Shown: positions 10,301 through 17,631 of the stretch, piece by piece
Layout of the letters: each line of letters starts with the position of its first letter
How positions within the stretch are numbered: position 1 is the first letter of the stretch
DNA from: Archangium gephyra
GTDB lineage: Bacteria > Myxococcota > Myxococcia > Myxococcales > Myxococcaceae
Length of the DNA stretch: 64,000 nucleotides
NCBI GenBank assembly: GCA_003243425.1
Contig: QFQP01000001.1
Span: forward strand, 1 to 64,000
Direction of reading: 5' to 3'
Notes under the pieces: model-generated
What the model saw: only the letters and a program-made list of their open reading frames with translations
The model's database searches: none
What the model was told of the DNA's origin: nothing
Translations under genes and position numbers: made by a program

Positions 10301-10342
10301 GAACGAGCTGCAAACGATGACCGTGAGGGCGCGGTGTTGCAT
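7340..10342 (-). CDS. CehA/McbA-type metallohydrolase lipoprotein
   Basis: A 1000-residue exported lipoprotein: the signal ends Leu-Phe-Ala-Cys at about residue 19, followed by a Gly/Pro linker. The C-terminal half has a PHP-like metal site: Asp-Leu-His-Val-His near residue 560, Ser-Thr-Asp-His-Glu about 40 residues later, Leu-Asn-His-Pro-Arg, and Ser-Asp-Ser-His. This pattern is typical of CehA/McbA family metallohydrolases. Before it are two beta-sandwich segments resembling carboxypeptidase-regulatory-like domains (near 370-440), so the enzyme is held away from the membrane. The substrate is unknown; carbaryl hydrolysis is known only for a distant founder. It is divergent from the FHA kinase gene, with a 141-base gap for both promoters. 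Confidence 0.85.
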   Translation of the reverse strand: MQHRALTVIVCSSFFLFACPKPGGGSGVPDAGNRCQVDLAGTGYFKQDGSGSSAAFITSAEQLIGGENAQGRTGDVLLQNDKVRVIIEQPGRSVGPLLSGGGIIDADLQRGGGEGRDSFGRMGLFYAFGRLPSVKEVEVINDGSTGGPAIVAATGVDVPHDLLNIESLIQNVAGLNVKFVVDPTKPLPVRTTTYYVLSPGESRVRMLSAFCNDGDAPALMPLIELLDVGAFEIFNSGPCGNGLGLPKPDVSNNCTIAPSKWFGVQGDNVAYGLRSMSFSDLNTPVEANAVLGYGGVLGTMVEGESLDGLLSWTNADARSRPGTFNVRAKEQRLYLRDFAIGRDLAGVDAVFKEIDGTPLSTVNVTTSPDARVTVLQGARMIGLLEADASGQATTKLAAGTYTLSAAKQGHLVGAPVQLNVTAGADAAATVTLGEGRTLNVSVRDVGGARIPAKVTVFCAGGACPFNADTYKQHVLLDYPALGSAAIAYVPVSGDTTLTLPPGEYDVVVSRGPEYSTWPDTWPASGHRVDLRTADGSVNATLGRIVDTTGWMSADLHVHAYFSSDSAVGNWLRAANFLAEGVDVLLSTDHEYIFDYAPVVRELGAQDVIATMVGEEVTSFTHGHFNAFPLTRDDSVPNGGAFDHAGGEDAPTLRMPQVFAGIKEKWPAATVQLNHPRSSGGSLTLLKVDTATLASKGNPADYNMAADPAATANDTKLFGDGFDLVEVANGPTASWSVMNDWMTFLSRGTVRASSGVSDSHSSFSDTGGYARTWAKVGTDAVGSFTPQAFSDAVKAQKLFVSNGPILSFTAQKLDAQGNPTGPVFDIGGTLSAANGEKVRFTVDVQGLEWMQLDRVELYSHAPGREAVNGIENAEWPEGRILQKKDLDPSAVTLEPVAGAGNLRRVHLTETFEVTVTGDTWFVGMARSLNGRSMSPLHGSKAMAWSNAILIDGDGSGKYDDFPLKPGQPLSAPAKVKGPFIVPTREQLVQAIADLILHGDEH

Positions 10343-10483
10343 GAAAGTGACGCAAGAGACACCACGCGTTCACACTCGGCAAGCCGCGCCGCACCGTGCC
10401 GTGTCACCGGATTTTTCCGTTTCGCACGTATGTGGTGGGGCGCTTTCTTCCCTACATCTGCGTTGCTAGGAAGAGCGGTGCCC

Positions 10484-12514
10484 ATGGGCGAGTTCGAGTT
10501 TCTGATCAGCGACGGGCCGGACAAGGGACGAGCGCTCGCCTTCCCAGGACCTCATTTCTACGTCGGTTCTGGTGACGACTGCCACCTGCGGCTCCCGGCG
10601 CACCTTGTCGAGCCGCGTCATGCCGAGGTGCGGCTGGACGGTAACGGCGTGCCCTGGGTGCGCGACCTCACCGGGCTCCAGCTGCTGTGGATCAACGGTG
10701 AGGCACGCGACAAGAGCGCGCTGCAGCCTGGCGCCTTCCTCAAGCTGGGCCGGCTCGAGTTGGTGCTGCGCCACAAGGGCACCACGGGCAGCGGCACCAC
10801 GCGCATGCCCACGCCGCTTCGCACCGATGGCGCCCGGCGGCCCGTCAGCGGGGTCAGCTCCCCGCGCATCGCCGCGCTCTCGCCCGGTGAAGGGCTCGAC
10901 GCCACCGCGCGCCGGCCGACGCCCTTCAGCCCCAGCTCTGGCGCGATTCCCCTGACCGTCGAAGCGCGGCTCAACAACCCCGACGACGGCTTGATGCCGC
11001 CAGACGACGCGACGCAGGTCTCGGCGAACCTGCTCGCGCCGGGCACCATCATCGACGGCCGCTACGAAATCGTCGGGAAGATCGCCGCGGGCGGCATGGG
11101 CGAGGTGTACCGCGCGCAGCACGTCGAGCTCGGCAAGCCGATGGCGCTCAAAGTGATGTTGCCGGAGCTCTCGAACGACCCCGAGTTCGTCGCGCGCTTC
11201 AAGCGTGAAGCCATCGCCGCGAGCCGCATCGGTCAGCAGAACATCGTCGACATCTCCGACTTCGGGCGCACGCCGAACGGCCGCTTCTACTTCGTCATGG
11301 AGTACCTCGACGGGCTGACGCTCTCGAGCATGCTGCATCGACAGGGAGCGCAGCCGCCGGAACGCGTGCTCAACATCTCTGCCCAGGTGGCGCGAGCTCT
11401 TGCTGCTGCGCACGCGCAGGGCATCGTGCATCGCGATCTCAAGCCCGACAACGTGATGCTGCTGCAGCGCCCCGGCCAGCCCGACTTCGTCAAGGTGCTC
11501 GACTTCGGCGTCGCCAAGGTGAACGCCGGGCACGGGCAGGGCGGTCACACCGCCGTCGGCATGGTGGTGGGCACGCCGCAGTACATGTCGCCCGAGCAGG
11601 CCAAGGCGGTTCCGGTCGATACGCGCAGCGACATCTATTCGCTGGGTCTCATCGTCTACGAGCTGGTCACCGGCCGGCCGACGTTCTCTGCCGAGACGCC
11701 GTCGATGTTGATGGTGAAGCACGTCACCGAAACGCCGGCGCCGTTCTTCCCCGGCCCGCTGGGTGAAGTGCCCGAAGAGCTCGAGCACATCGTCTTCAAG
11801 ATGCTCCAGAAGGAGCCCGACGCCCGCCCGCAGTCGATGGAAGAAGTGCTGACGGTGCTCGATTCGTTGTGGGCGCGGCTCAAGGCCAACGACCCCACGC
11901 TCAAGCGCATTTCGGGGCACTACTCGGTGGCAGCGCTCAAGGCGACGCCCCGGCCCACGTCCGGCGTCAGCATCGTGCGCGCGTCGGACAAGGTGCCCGC
12001 CGTCGCCACCAATTCGACGACCGGTTCGCAGGAAGCGGTGCCTGCGCCGCGCAGCAAGTTGCCGGTGGTGGTGCTCACCGCGGTGGTGTTGCTGCTGGCC
12101 GTGGCGGTGGGGGTGGTGGTGACGCGCGACACGCCGAAGCCGCAGCCCGTCGTCATCGAGAAGCCGGTGGTGGTCGAGAAGCCGGTCATCGTCGAGAAGC
12201 CCGCCACCATCGAAAAGGTGAAGCTCACGTTCACCAGCTCGCCCGAGAAGGTCGACGTGCTCGAAGGCGACGTGTTCCTCGGCACCACGCCGTTCACGCT
12301 GGCCCGAGACCCGTCGGCGCTGGCGGAGCTCACGTTCGCGCAGAAGGGCTTCAAGAGCCTGACCCGCAAGGTGCGCTTCGAGACCGAGCAGAACGTCGCC
12401 GTCGCGCTCGAGAGGGAAGTCGCGCCGAAGAAGGTCGTCGGGAAGAAGCCGGGCAAGGGCCTCGCCGATGACCCCTACGGCCCGACCGAAGATCTGAAGG
12501 ACTCGCCGTTCTAG
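10484..12514 (+). CDS. FHA - Ser/Thr protein kinase - TM - PEGA
   Basis: A membrane Hanks-type kinase of 676 residues. Residues 1-105 form an FHA fold, but the usual phosphothreonine-binding Arg (Gly-Arg) is Ser and the Ser of Ser-Arg-x-His is Pro, so binding may be lost. The kinase domain spans about 190-460: glycine loop Ala-Ala-Gly-Gly-Met-Gly, lysine in Met-Ala-Leu-Lys near 220, His-Arg-Asp-Leu-Lys near 315, Asp-Phe-Gly near 340, and an Ala-Pro-Glu-type Met-Ser-Pro-Glu. All catalytic residues are present. One membrane span lies near 525-547, then four six-residue Glu-Lys-Pro-Val repeats and an external PEGA-like beta domain. AGGAAG lies about ten bases before the ATG at 10484; a GTG at 10478 is an alternative. 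A TPR-PEGA gene starts 8 bases downstream. Confidence 0.93.
   Translation: MGEFEFLISDGPDKGRALAFPGPHFYVGSGDDCHLRLPAHLVEPRHAEVRLDGNGVPWVRDLTGLQLLWINGEARDKSALQPGAFLKLGRLELVLRHKGTTGSGTTRMPTPLRTDGARRPVSGVSSPRIAALSPGEGLDATARRPTPFSPSSGAIPLTVEARLNNPDDGLMPPDDATQVSANLLAPGTIIDGRYEIVGKIAAGGMGEVYRAQHVELGKPMALKVMLPELSNDPEFVARFKREAIAASRIGQQNIVDISDFGRTPNGRFYFVMEYLDGLTLSSMLHRQGAQPPERVLNISAQVARALAAAHAQGIVHRDLKPDNVMLLQRPGQPDFVKVLDFGVAKVNAGHGQGGHTAVGMVVGTPQYMSPEQAKAVPVDTRSDIYSLGLIVYELVTGRPTFSAETPSMLMVKHVTETPAPFFPGPLGEVPEELEHIVFKMLQKEPDARPQSMEEVLTVLDSLWARLKANDPTLKRISGHYSVAALKATPRPTSGVSIVRASDKVPAVATNSTTGSQEAVPAPRSKLPVVVLTAVVLLLAVAVGVVVTRDTPKPQPVVIEKPVVVEKPVIVEKPATIEKVKLTFTSSPEKVDVLEGDVFLGTTPFTLARDPSALAELTFAQKGFKSLTRKVRFETEQNVAVALEREVAPKKVVGKKPGKGLADDPYGPTEDLKDSPF
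12149..12222 (+). repeat. 18-bp in-frame tandem repeat in the kinase linker
   Basis: About four copies of a six-codon unit encode Val-Ile/Val-Glu-Lys-Pro-Val, just outside the predicted membrane span. Copies differ at wobble positions. The repeat would make a stiff, charged stalk between membrane and PEGA domain. Confidence 0.75.
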
Positions 12515-12522
12515 GCACGCTC

Positions 12523-13464
12523 ATGACCCACGCATTGCTCGTCGCGCTGTTGCTGTCGGCTCCCGCTGCGAAGAAACCGAAGACCGCCGCGCCCGCGCCC
12601 GCCGCTGCCGCAGAAGATGATTCGACGAAGAAGGCGCGCGAGCTCTTCTCGTGGGGCCAGAAGCTCTACAAGCAGGCGCGCTACGCCGAGGCGATCTCGA
12701 AGTTCGAAGAGGCCTACGCGGTGCGCCCGCACCCGGTCATCTATTTCAACATCGGCAAGTGCTACGAGCAGATGGGCGACACCGCGAAGGCGCTGCGCAG
12801 CTACCGCGACTACCTGCGGCTCTCGCCCGACGCGGGTGACCGGGAAACGGTGAGCGACGCCATCGCCAACCTCGAGCGCCGGCTGCGTGAGAAGGGCGTG
12901 CAGCAGCTGATGGTGTTCGCCGAACCTCCGCAGGCGCGCATCAGCGTCGACGGCAAGGAGCTGGGCACCTCGCCGGCCACCGTCGAGCTCGTCGCTGGCA
13001 ACCACCAGCTGTCGGTGAGCGCCGATGGGTTTCAGAAGGTCGAGCGCTCGTTCGTGATGCAGCTCTCGCGCGCCGTGGAGATGACGATTGCGCTGCGCCC
13101 GGTCGGTGAAGCGCCGCTCGTGAGCGACGCGCCGAAGAAGGACGAGAGGCCCACGCTCGACCCCGGCACGCCGCCGCCCGCACCGCCGCTGGTCGTGCAG
13201 CCGGCGCCGCAGCAGAAGAAGGGCAAGACCTTCACGTGGATCGCCGGCGGTGTGGCCGTCGCGAGTCTGGGCGCCGGCGTCGGCATGGGCGTGGCGTCGA
13301 GCGTGAACAACGAGCAGCTGCTCAAGACGCAGCCAGGCCCCGAGAAGAACGTTCAGCAGCTCCACGATGCGTCGCGCGACTTCGCGATCGGCGCCGACGT
13401 GGCCTACGGCGTTGCAGCCGTCGCGGCCATCACGGCCGTGGTGCTGTTCTTTGTCGAGCAGTGA
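12523..13464 (+). CDS. TPR-PEGA membrane protein
   Basis: A 313-residue envelope protein. It has a short hydrophobic N-terminal segment, an Ala/Pro-rich stretch, then at least two TPR units (residues about 45-115, with the Tyr-Phe-Asn-Ile-Gly-Lys-Cys-Tyr motif). A PEGA domain follows near 125-200 (Gly-Thr-Ser-Pro-Ala-Thr-Val-Glu-Leu), then a Pro-rich linker and two C-terminal hydrophobic segments near 242-262 and 288-310. Such TPR-PEGA proteins are common in Myxococcota next to kinases. The 8-base gap to the kinase gene and the shared PEGA domain suggest a common complex or pathway. No catalytic residues are visible. Confidence 0.8.
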   Translation: MTHALLVALLLSAPAAKKPKTAAPAPAAAAEDDSTKKARELFSWGQKLYKQARYAEAISKFEEAYAVRPHPVIYFNIGKCYEQMGDTAKALRSYRDYLRLSPDAGDRETVSDAIANLERRLREKGVQQLMVFAEPPQARISVDGKELGTSPATVELVAGNHQLSVSADGFQKVERSFVMQLSRAVEMTIALRPVGEAPLVSDAPKKDERPTLDPGTPPPAPPLVVQPAPQQKKGKTFTWIAGGVAVASLGAGVGMGVASSVNNEQLLKTQPGPEKNVQQLHDASRDFAIGADVAYGVAAVAAITAVVLFFVEQ

Positions 13465-13488
13465 AGCATCAGGTTCTGGAAGGTACCC

Positions 13489-16400
13489 ATGAAGCGTGAA
13501 GCCCGGTTGTTGGTCGGCCTCTGTGCCGTGTTGGCTGCGTGTGTTCCGCAGCTCGAGGGCGCGCCCTGCGTCGTCGATGAGCACTGTCCTTCGGGGCAGC
13601 GGTGCGGCGGTGACGGGCTGTGTGCTTCGAACGTGATGGGCGGCGGTGAAGGCGCGACCGGCGGCGGCGGCGTCATCTCGGCGCTCGACGCGGGCACCGG
13701 CGGTGGCAGCGCGACGGGCGGTGGCACGGCGACGGGTGGCGGAGCGACCGGCGGCGGCACCGGTGACCCGGGCACGGGCATTCGCGCCGAACGCACCGAG
13801 TATGACTTCGGCGACGTGATGGTGAACGGCTCGGCGATGGCCACCGTGTCCTTCATCAACGACTCCGAGGAGTCGACGGGCGCGATGTCCGTCGGCGTCG
13901 GCGGCAGCGACGCGGCGGGCTTCTCCATCGTCAACGACGGGTGCGGCGGAGCGCTCGGCGCGCATGGCCGTTGCTCGGTCGAGCTCCGGTTCTTCCCGAA
14001 TCGCGCGGGCACCTTCGACGCCTCGCTCGACGTGGTCGCCTCGCCCGGTGGCACGGTGAGCATGCGGTTGATCGGCAATGGGCTCGGCCCCGCGCAGCTC
14101 GTGCTCTCGCCGTCGATGCACGACTTCGGCGCTGCGGTGCAGGGCATGGCCGCCGCGCCACACACCTTCAAGGTGCGGAACTCGGGCGGCGTGCGTTCGG
14201 GCATGGTCACCGTCGCCGTCACCGGAACGTCCGCGTCGGAGGTCATCCTCGTCAACAACGCGTGCATCGTGCCGCTCATCCCCAATGGCGAGTGCGAGTT
14301 CACGGCGGTCTTCATTCCCGGCTCGCCCGGTGCCAAGACCGCGACGCTCACTGCTTCAGCGACGCCGGGAGGCATGGCGCTGGCGGCCCTCACCGGTGAA
14401 GGCCTCAGCACGCCGTCGCTGGCGGCGATGCCCTCGTCGGTGAACTTCACCAGCACCGTGGTGCACGCCATGAGCGACGAGGTGGTCGTCACCATCACCA
14501 ACGAAGGCACCGGGCCGACGACCGCCTTCCCGCAGCCGCTCATCGGAGGGCTGCACTCGACCGACTTCACGGTGACCGACGACGGCTGCACCGGGCCGCT
14601 CGCGGGCAATTCGTCGTGCCTGGTGAAGGTGCGGTTCACGCCGACGTTCACCGGGCCCCGCTCGGGAACGCTGACGCTCGGGCCCACCGGCACCACCGTC
14701 GTCGTTCCGCTCTCTGGCATCGGGCTGACGGCCGCTGCGCTCTCGATTGCGCCCACGAATCACGACTTCGGCAACGTCACCACCGGCTCGGTGGTGACCA
14801 CGCCCTTCATCGTCGCCAACACCGGTGAGTCCTCGGCCGCGGGCGTCACGGCCGCCGTCACCGGCGCCAACTTCGCGGTGCACACCAACGGCTGCCCTTC
14901 GGTGCTCGCCGGCGGCGCGCAGTGCACGGTGGTGGTGCGCTTCTCGGCTCCGGCTACGCCGGGCTCGATGCAGAGTCAGGGCACGCTCACGGTCAACTCG
15001 ACCGGGCTGCCGGCGACGACGGCGACGGTCGCTGCCAACGTCATCGCGCCCGGGGCGTTGTCGATCACGCCGCCGTCGTTCACCTACGACCCCACGCTGC
15101 AGGGCGCGACCGAACAGACCACCTTCACCGTCACCAACACCGGCGGCGCTGCGTTGTCGCAACCTACGTTCTCGCTCTCGGGCATGGCACCTGCGCAGTA
15201 CGCGATCGGCACCTCGAACTGCGGTGCGTCGCTGGCGCCCACGGCGTCGTGCACGGTGACCGTGCGCTTCACGCCATCGGCGACCGCGCGCGGAATTCAG
15301 AACGCGATTCTGCAGGTCACGTCGGGAACGTTCAGTGATTCGAGCTCGCTGGCCGGCGAGGCGCTCAAGCCCGCCACGCTGTCGGTCTCGCCCGCTTCGC
15401 TCGCCTTCGGCACCGTGACTTCTGGCACCGCTTCGCCCGCCCAGGACGTGACGGTCACCAACACCGGTGACGTGTCGACGGGCTCCATCACCGCTTCGAT
15501 GGTCGACGCGGCGTTCGTGTTCGGCTCGCCCGCCAACGACTGCCGCAACCGCGTGCTGGCGCAGGGGCAGACCTGCGTGCTTCGCATCGCCTTCGCGCCC
15601 ACCAGCTCCGGCGCGAAGAACGAGACGCTGAACATCGCCGCCACGCCCGGAGGTTCGGCGCCGGTGGCGTTGACGGGAACGGGCCGCACGCCTGCCTCGC
15701 TCTCGCTGGTGGCGGCCACGGGCTCGAGCACGGCCTTCGGCGGGGTGTTGATTCCCGCGACGAAAGAGCAGTCATTCACCCTCACCAACTCCGGTGAGAC
15801 CGCGTCGAGCAACCTGAGCGTGCTGCTCACCGGCAACGGCTTCTCGCTCGCCATGGGTGGCATGGGCGCGTGCACGGCGGGAACGCCGCTGGCCGCTGGT
15901 GCCAGCTGCACGGTGCGCGTGGTGTTCACGGCCACGCCTCCGAGCGGCCCCGCGTCGGGGAGCCTGGCCGTGAGCGCAACGGCCGGTGGCATGGCCACCT
16001 TGAGCCTCACCGCCATCTCGCAGAAGCCCGCGTTGCTCTCGGCCAGCGACACCACGCACGGCTTCGCGTTGATTGCCGTCGGCGCGTCTTCGCCGGGCCA
16101 CACGTGGACGGTGACGAACACCGGCGACGTCGCGAGCGGCGTCATCGAGGCCATCGACGTCTCGGCGCCCTTCACCAGCAGCATGGACGAGTGCTCCGGC
16201 GTGTCACTGGCGGCCGGCACTTCGTGCACGGTGGTGTTCGGGTTCTCGCCGACGGCGGCGGGGCCTGCGTCGGCCATGGTGTCGGCGACGGCCAACCCCG
16301 GTTCGACTGCGGGGCTCGCGCTCAGCGGCACCGGCGGCTGGACGCTCTCGATGACGGCGTCTTCGGCGCCCAACACGGCGGTGAGCACCACCGACGGGAA

Positions 16401-17631
16401 GATCTCCTGTGGGCCGGGCCAGACCTGCACCGCCGTCTACAACGACGGCGACACGCCCACGCTGCGCGCCCACAGCTCCAACGGCGGCTCCGGCCTCCGC
16501 TTCACCGCGTGGACCGACCCGGTCGAGTGCACCAACTACGGTCGCGGCTCGTGGTGCACGGTGAACATGAACGGTCACAAGAGCGCGGCCGTTCAATACG
16601 GCGCGTCGGCGGCGAACCTCGCGTTCGTCACCAGCACCACGGTGCGCGCCAACGTGGGCCTGAGCGGGTTCGACGCGCTCTGCAACGCCACCGCGACCGA
16701 CGCCGGCATCAACAACGCCATGGGCAACGCGTACGTCGCGTTCGTCGGCGACTCGAACAACACCGTCGACGACCGTTGGACCTCGAACGGCGGCCTCGAA
16801 CGGCTCGACGGGCGCCCCTTCGCGCGCTCGCGCACCGAGCTCTTCGCGCACGAGATCCGTCACCCGTTGCACCTCGACGAGTTCGGTCGCCGCATCTCCG
16901 GGCTCGACGACTCGGTGTGGACGGGCGTGACCCCCGAGAGAAAGCCGGGCGCCAACTGTGACGACTGGTCGCGCACCGACGTCGACGGCGGGGTCAGCGA
17001 CCTCGTCGAGCGCGGCTCGGCCAATGGCGGCCCCGGCGCGTGGTTGCAGCGTGAAGGCACGTACACCTGCGCGAGCGCCGCGCGCGTGATGTGCTTCCAG
17101 AACAAGCCCAACGCGCTCACGCTGCCGGCAGCCGCTGTCCCCACCACGGGCAAGCGCATCTTCCGGACGGCTGCGGTGATGATGCCGGCGAGCACCGCCG
17201 CCGCCGACGCCGTCTGCCAGGCGCGCGCCACCGGCGCGCAGCTCACCGGGGTGTACCGTGCGCTCATCGCGTCGACGACGCAGCCCGCGGCCAGCGTGCT
17301 CACCGATGCGCAGCTGTACTACCGGCCCGACGGCTCGCTGGTGGGCAGCGGCGCGCAGATGAAGGCGATGCCTCCCAGCCTGGCCAGCGGCGTCTGGCAC
17401 GACGGCGCCGGCGCGCTGGTCGACCCGGCGATGAACGAGTCGGGCATGGTGTGGACGGGCGCCGCCAACGTGAACACGCTCGGTACGGCGATGACCACCT
17501 GCAACGACTGGTCGAACGTGATGGCCGAGAGCACCACCGGCGCCGGGCTGCTCGCGACGTCGGCGTTCTTCAGCGGGTTCGGTGCGCAGCCGTGCAGCGG
17601 CCAGCGCAGCCTCTACTGCGTCGAGCAATAG
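13489..17631 (+). CDS. Giant choice-of-anchor-D lipoprotein with DUF1554-like tail
   Basis: A 1380-residue exported lipoprotein. The signal ends Leu-Ala-Ala-Cys near residue 18; a Cys-rich head (His-Cys-Pro-Ser-Gly-Gln-Arg-Cys) and a Gly/Thr-rich linker run to about residue 95. From about 100 to 960 there are roughly eight to nine repeated Ig-like units, each opening with a Phe-Gly-x-Val strand and carrying Thr-Asn-x-Gly-Glu/Asp and Ser-Cys-Thr-Val motifs: the choice-of-anchor-D/HYDIN-like repeat. The C-terminal ~350 residues contain two copies of a DUF1554-like module (Cys-Asn/Gln-Ala...Ala followed by Ala-Phe-Val/Ala-Leu-Ile, ending Cys-Asp/Asn-Asp-Trp). GGAAGG precedes the ATG. Likely an extended surface adhesin or sensor; it follows the kinase and TPR-PEGA genes in the same direction with a 24-base gap. 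Confidence 0.82.
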   Translation: MKREARLLVGLCAVLAACVPQLEGAPCVVDEHCPSGQRCGGDGLCASNVMGGGEGATGGGGVISALDAGTGGGSATGGGTATGGGATGGGTGDPGTGIRAERTEYDFGDVMVNGSAMATVSFINDSEESTGAMSVGVGGSDAAGFSIVNDGCGGALGAHGRCSVELRFFPNRAGTFDASLDVVASPGGTVSMRLIGNGLGPAQLVLSPSMHDFGAAVQGMAAAPHTFKVRNSGGVRSGMVTVAVTGTSASEVILVNNACIVPLIPNGECEFTAVFIPGSPGAKTATLTASATPGGMALAALTGEGLSTPSLAAMPSSVNFTSTVVHAMSDEVVVTITNEGTGPTTAFPQPLIGGLHSTDFTVTDDGCTGPLAGNSSCLVKVRFTPTFTGPRSGTLTLGPTGTTVVVPLSGIGLTAAALSIAPTNHDFGNVTTGSVVTTPFIVANTGESSAAGVTAAVTGANFAVHTNGCPSVLAGGAQCTVVVRFSAPATPGSMQSQGTLTVNSTGLPATTATVAANVIAPGALSITPPSFTYDPTLQGATEQTTFTVTNTGGAALSQPTFSLSGMAPAQYAIGTSNCGASLAPTASCTVTVRFTPSATARGIQNAILQVTSGTFSDSSSLAGEALKPATLSVSPASLAFGTVTSGTASPAQDVTVTNTGDVSTGSITASMVDAAFVFGSPANDCRNRVLAQGQTCVLRIAFAPTSSGAKNETLNIAATPGGSAPVALTGTGRTPASLSLVAATGSSTAFGGVLIPATKEQSFTLTNSGETASSNLSVLLTGNGFSLAMGGMGACTAGTPLAAGASCTVRVVFTATPPSGPASGSLAVSATAGGMATLSLTAISQKPALLSASDTTHGFALIAVGASSPGHTWTVTNTGDVASGVIEAIDVSAPFTSSMDECSGVSLAAGTSCTVVFGFSPTAAGPASAMVSATANPGSTAGLALSGTGGWTLSMTASSAPNTAVSTTDGKISCGPGQTCTAVYNDGDTPTLRAHSSNGGSGLRFTAWTDPVECTNYGRGSWCTVNMNGHKSAAVQYGASAANLAFVTSTTVRANVGLSGFDALCNATATDAGINNAMGNAYVAFVGDSNNTVDDRWTSNGGLERLDGRPFARSRTELFAHEIRHPLHLDEFGRRISGLDDSVWTGVTPERKPGANCDDWSRTDVDGGVSDLVERGSANGGPGAWLQREGTYTCASAARVMCFQNKPNALTLPAAAVPTTGKRIFRTAAVMMPASTAAADAVCQARATGAQLTGVYRALIASTTQPAASVLTDAQLYYRPDGSLVGSGAQMKAMPPSLASGVWHDGAGALVDPAMNESGMVWTGAANVNTLGTAMTTCNDWSNVMAESTTGAGLLATSAFFSGFGAQPCSGQRSLYCVEQ

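Noticed and set aside
8924..10483. Long upstream extension of the kinase frame
   Set aside because: It is antisense to the metallohydrolase gene; the FHA fold and ribosome site place the start at 10484.
16204..17628. 474-codon minus-strand frame inside the anchor-D gene
   Set aside because: Arg/Gly/Val-rich shadow with no motif; the plus frame has clear domains.
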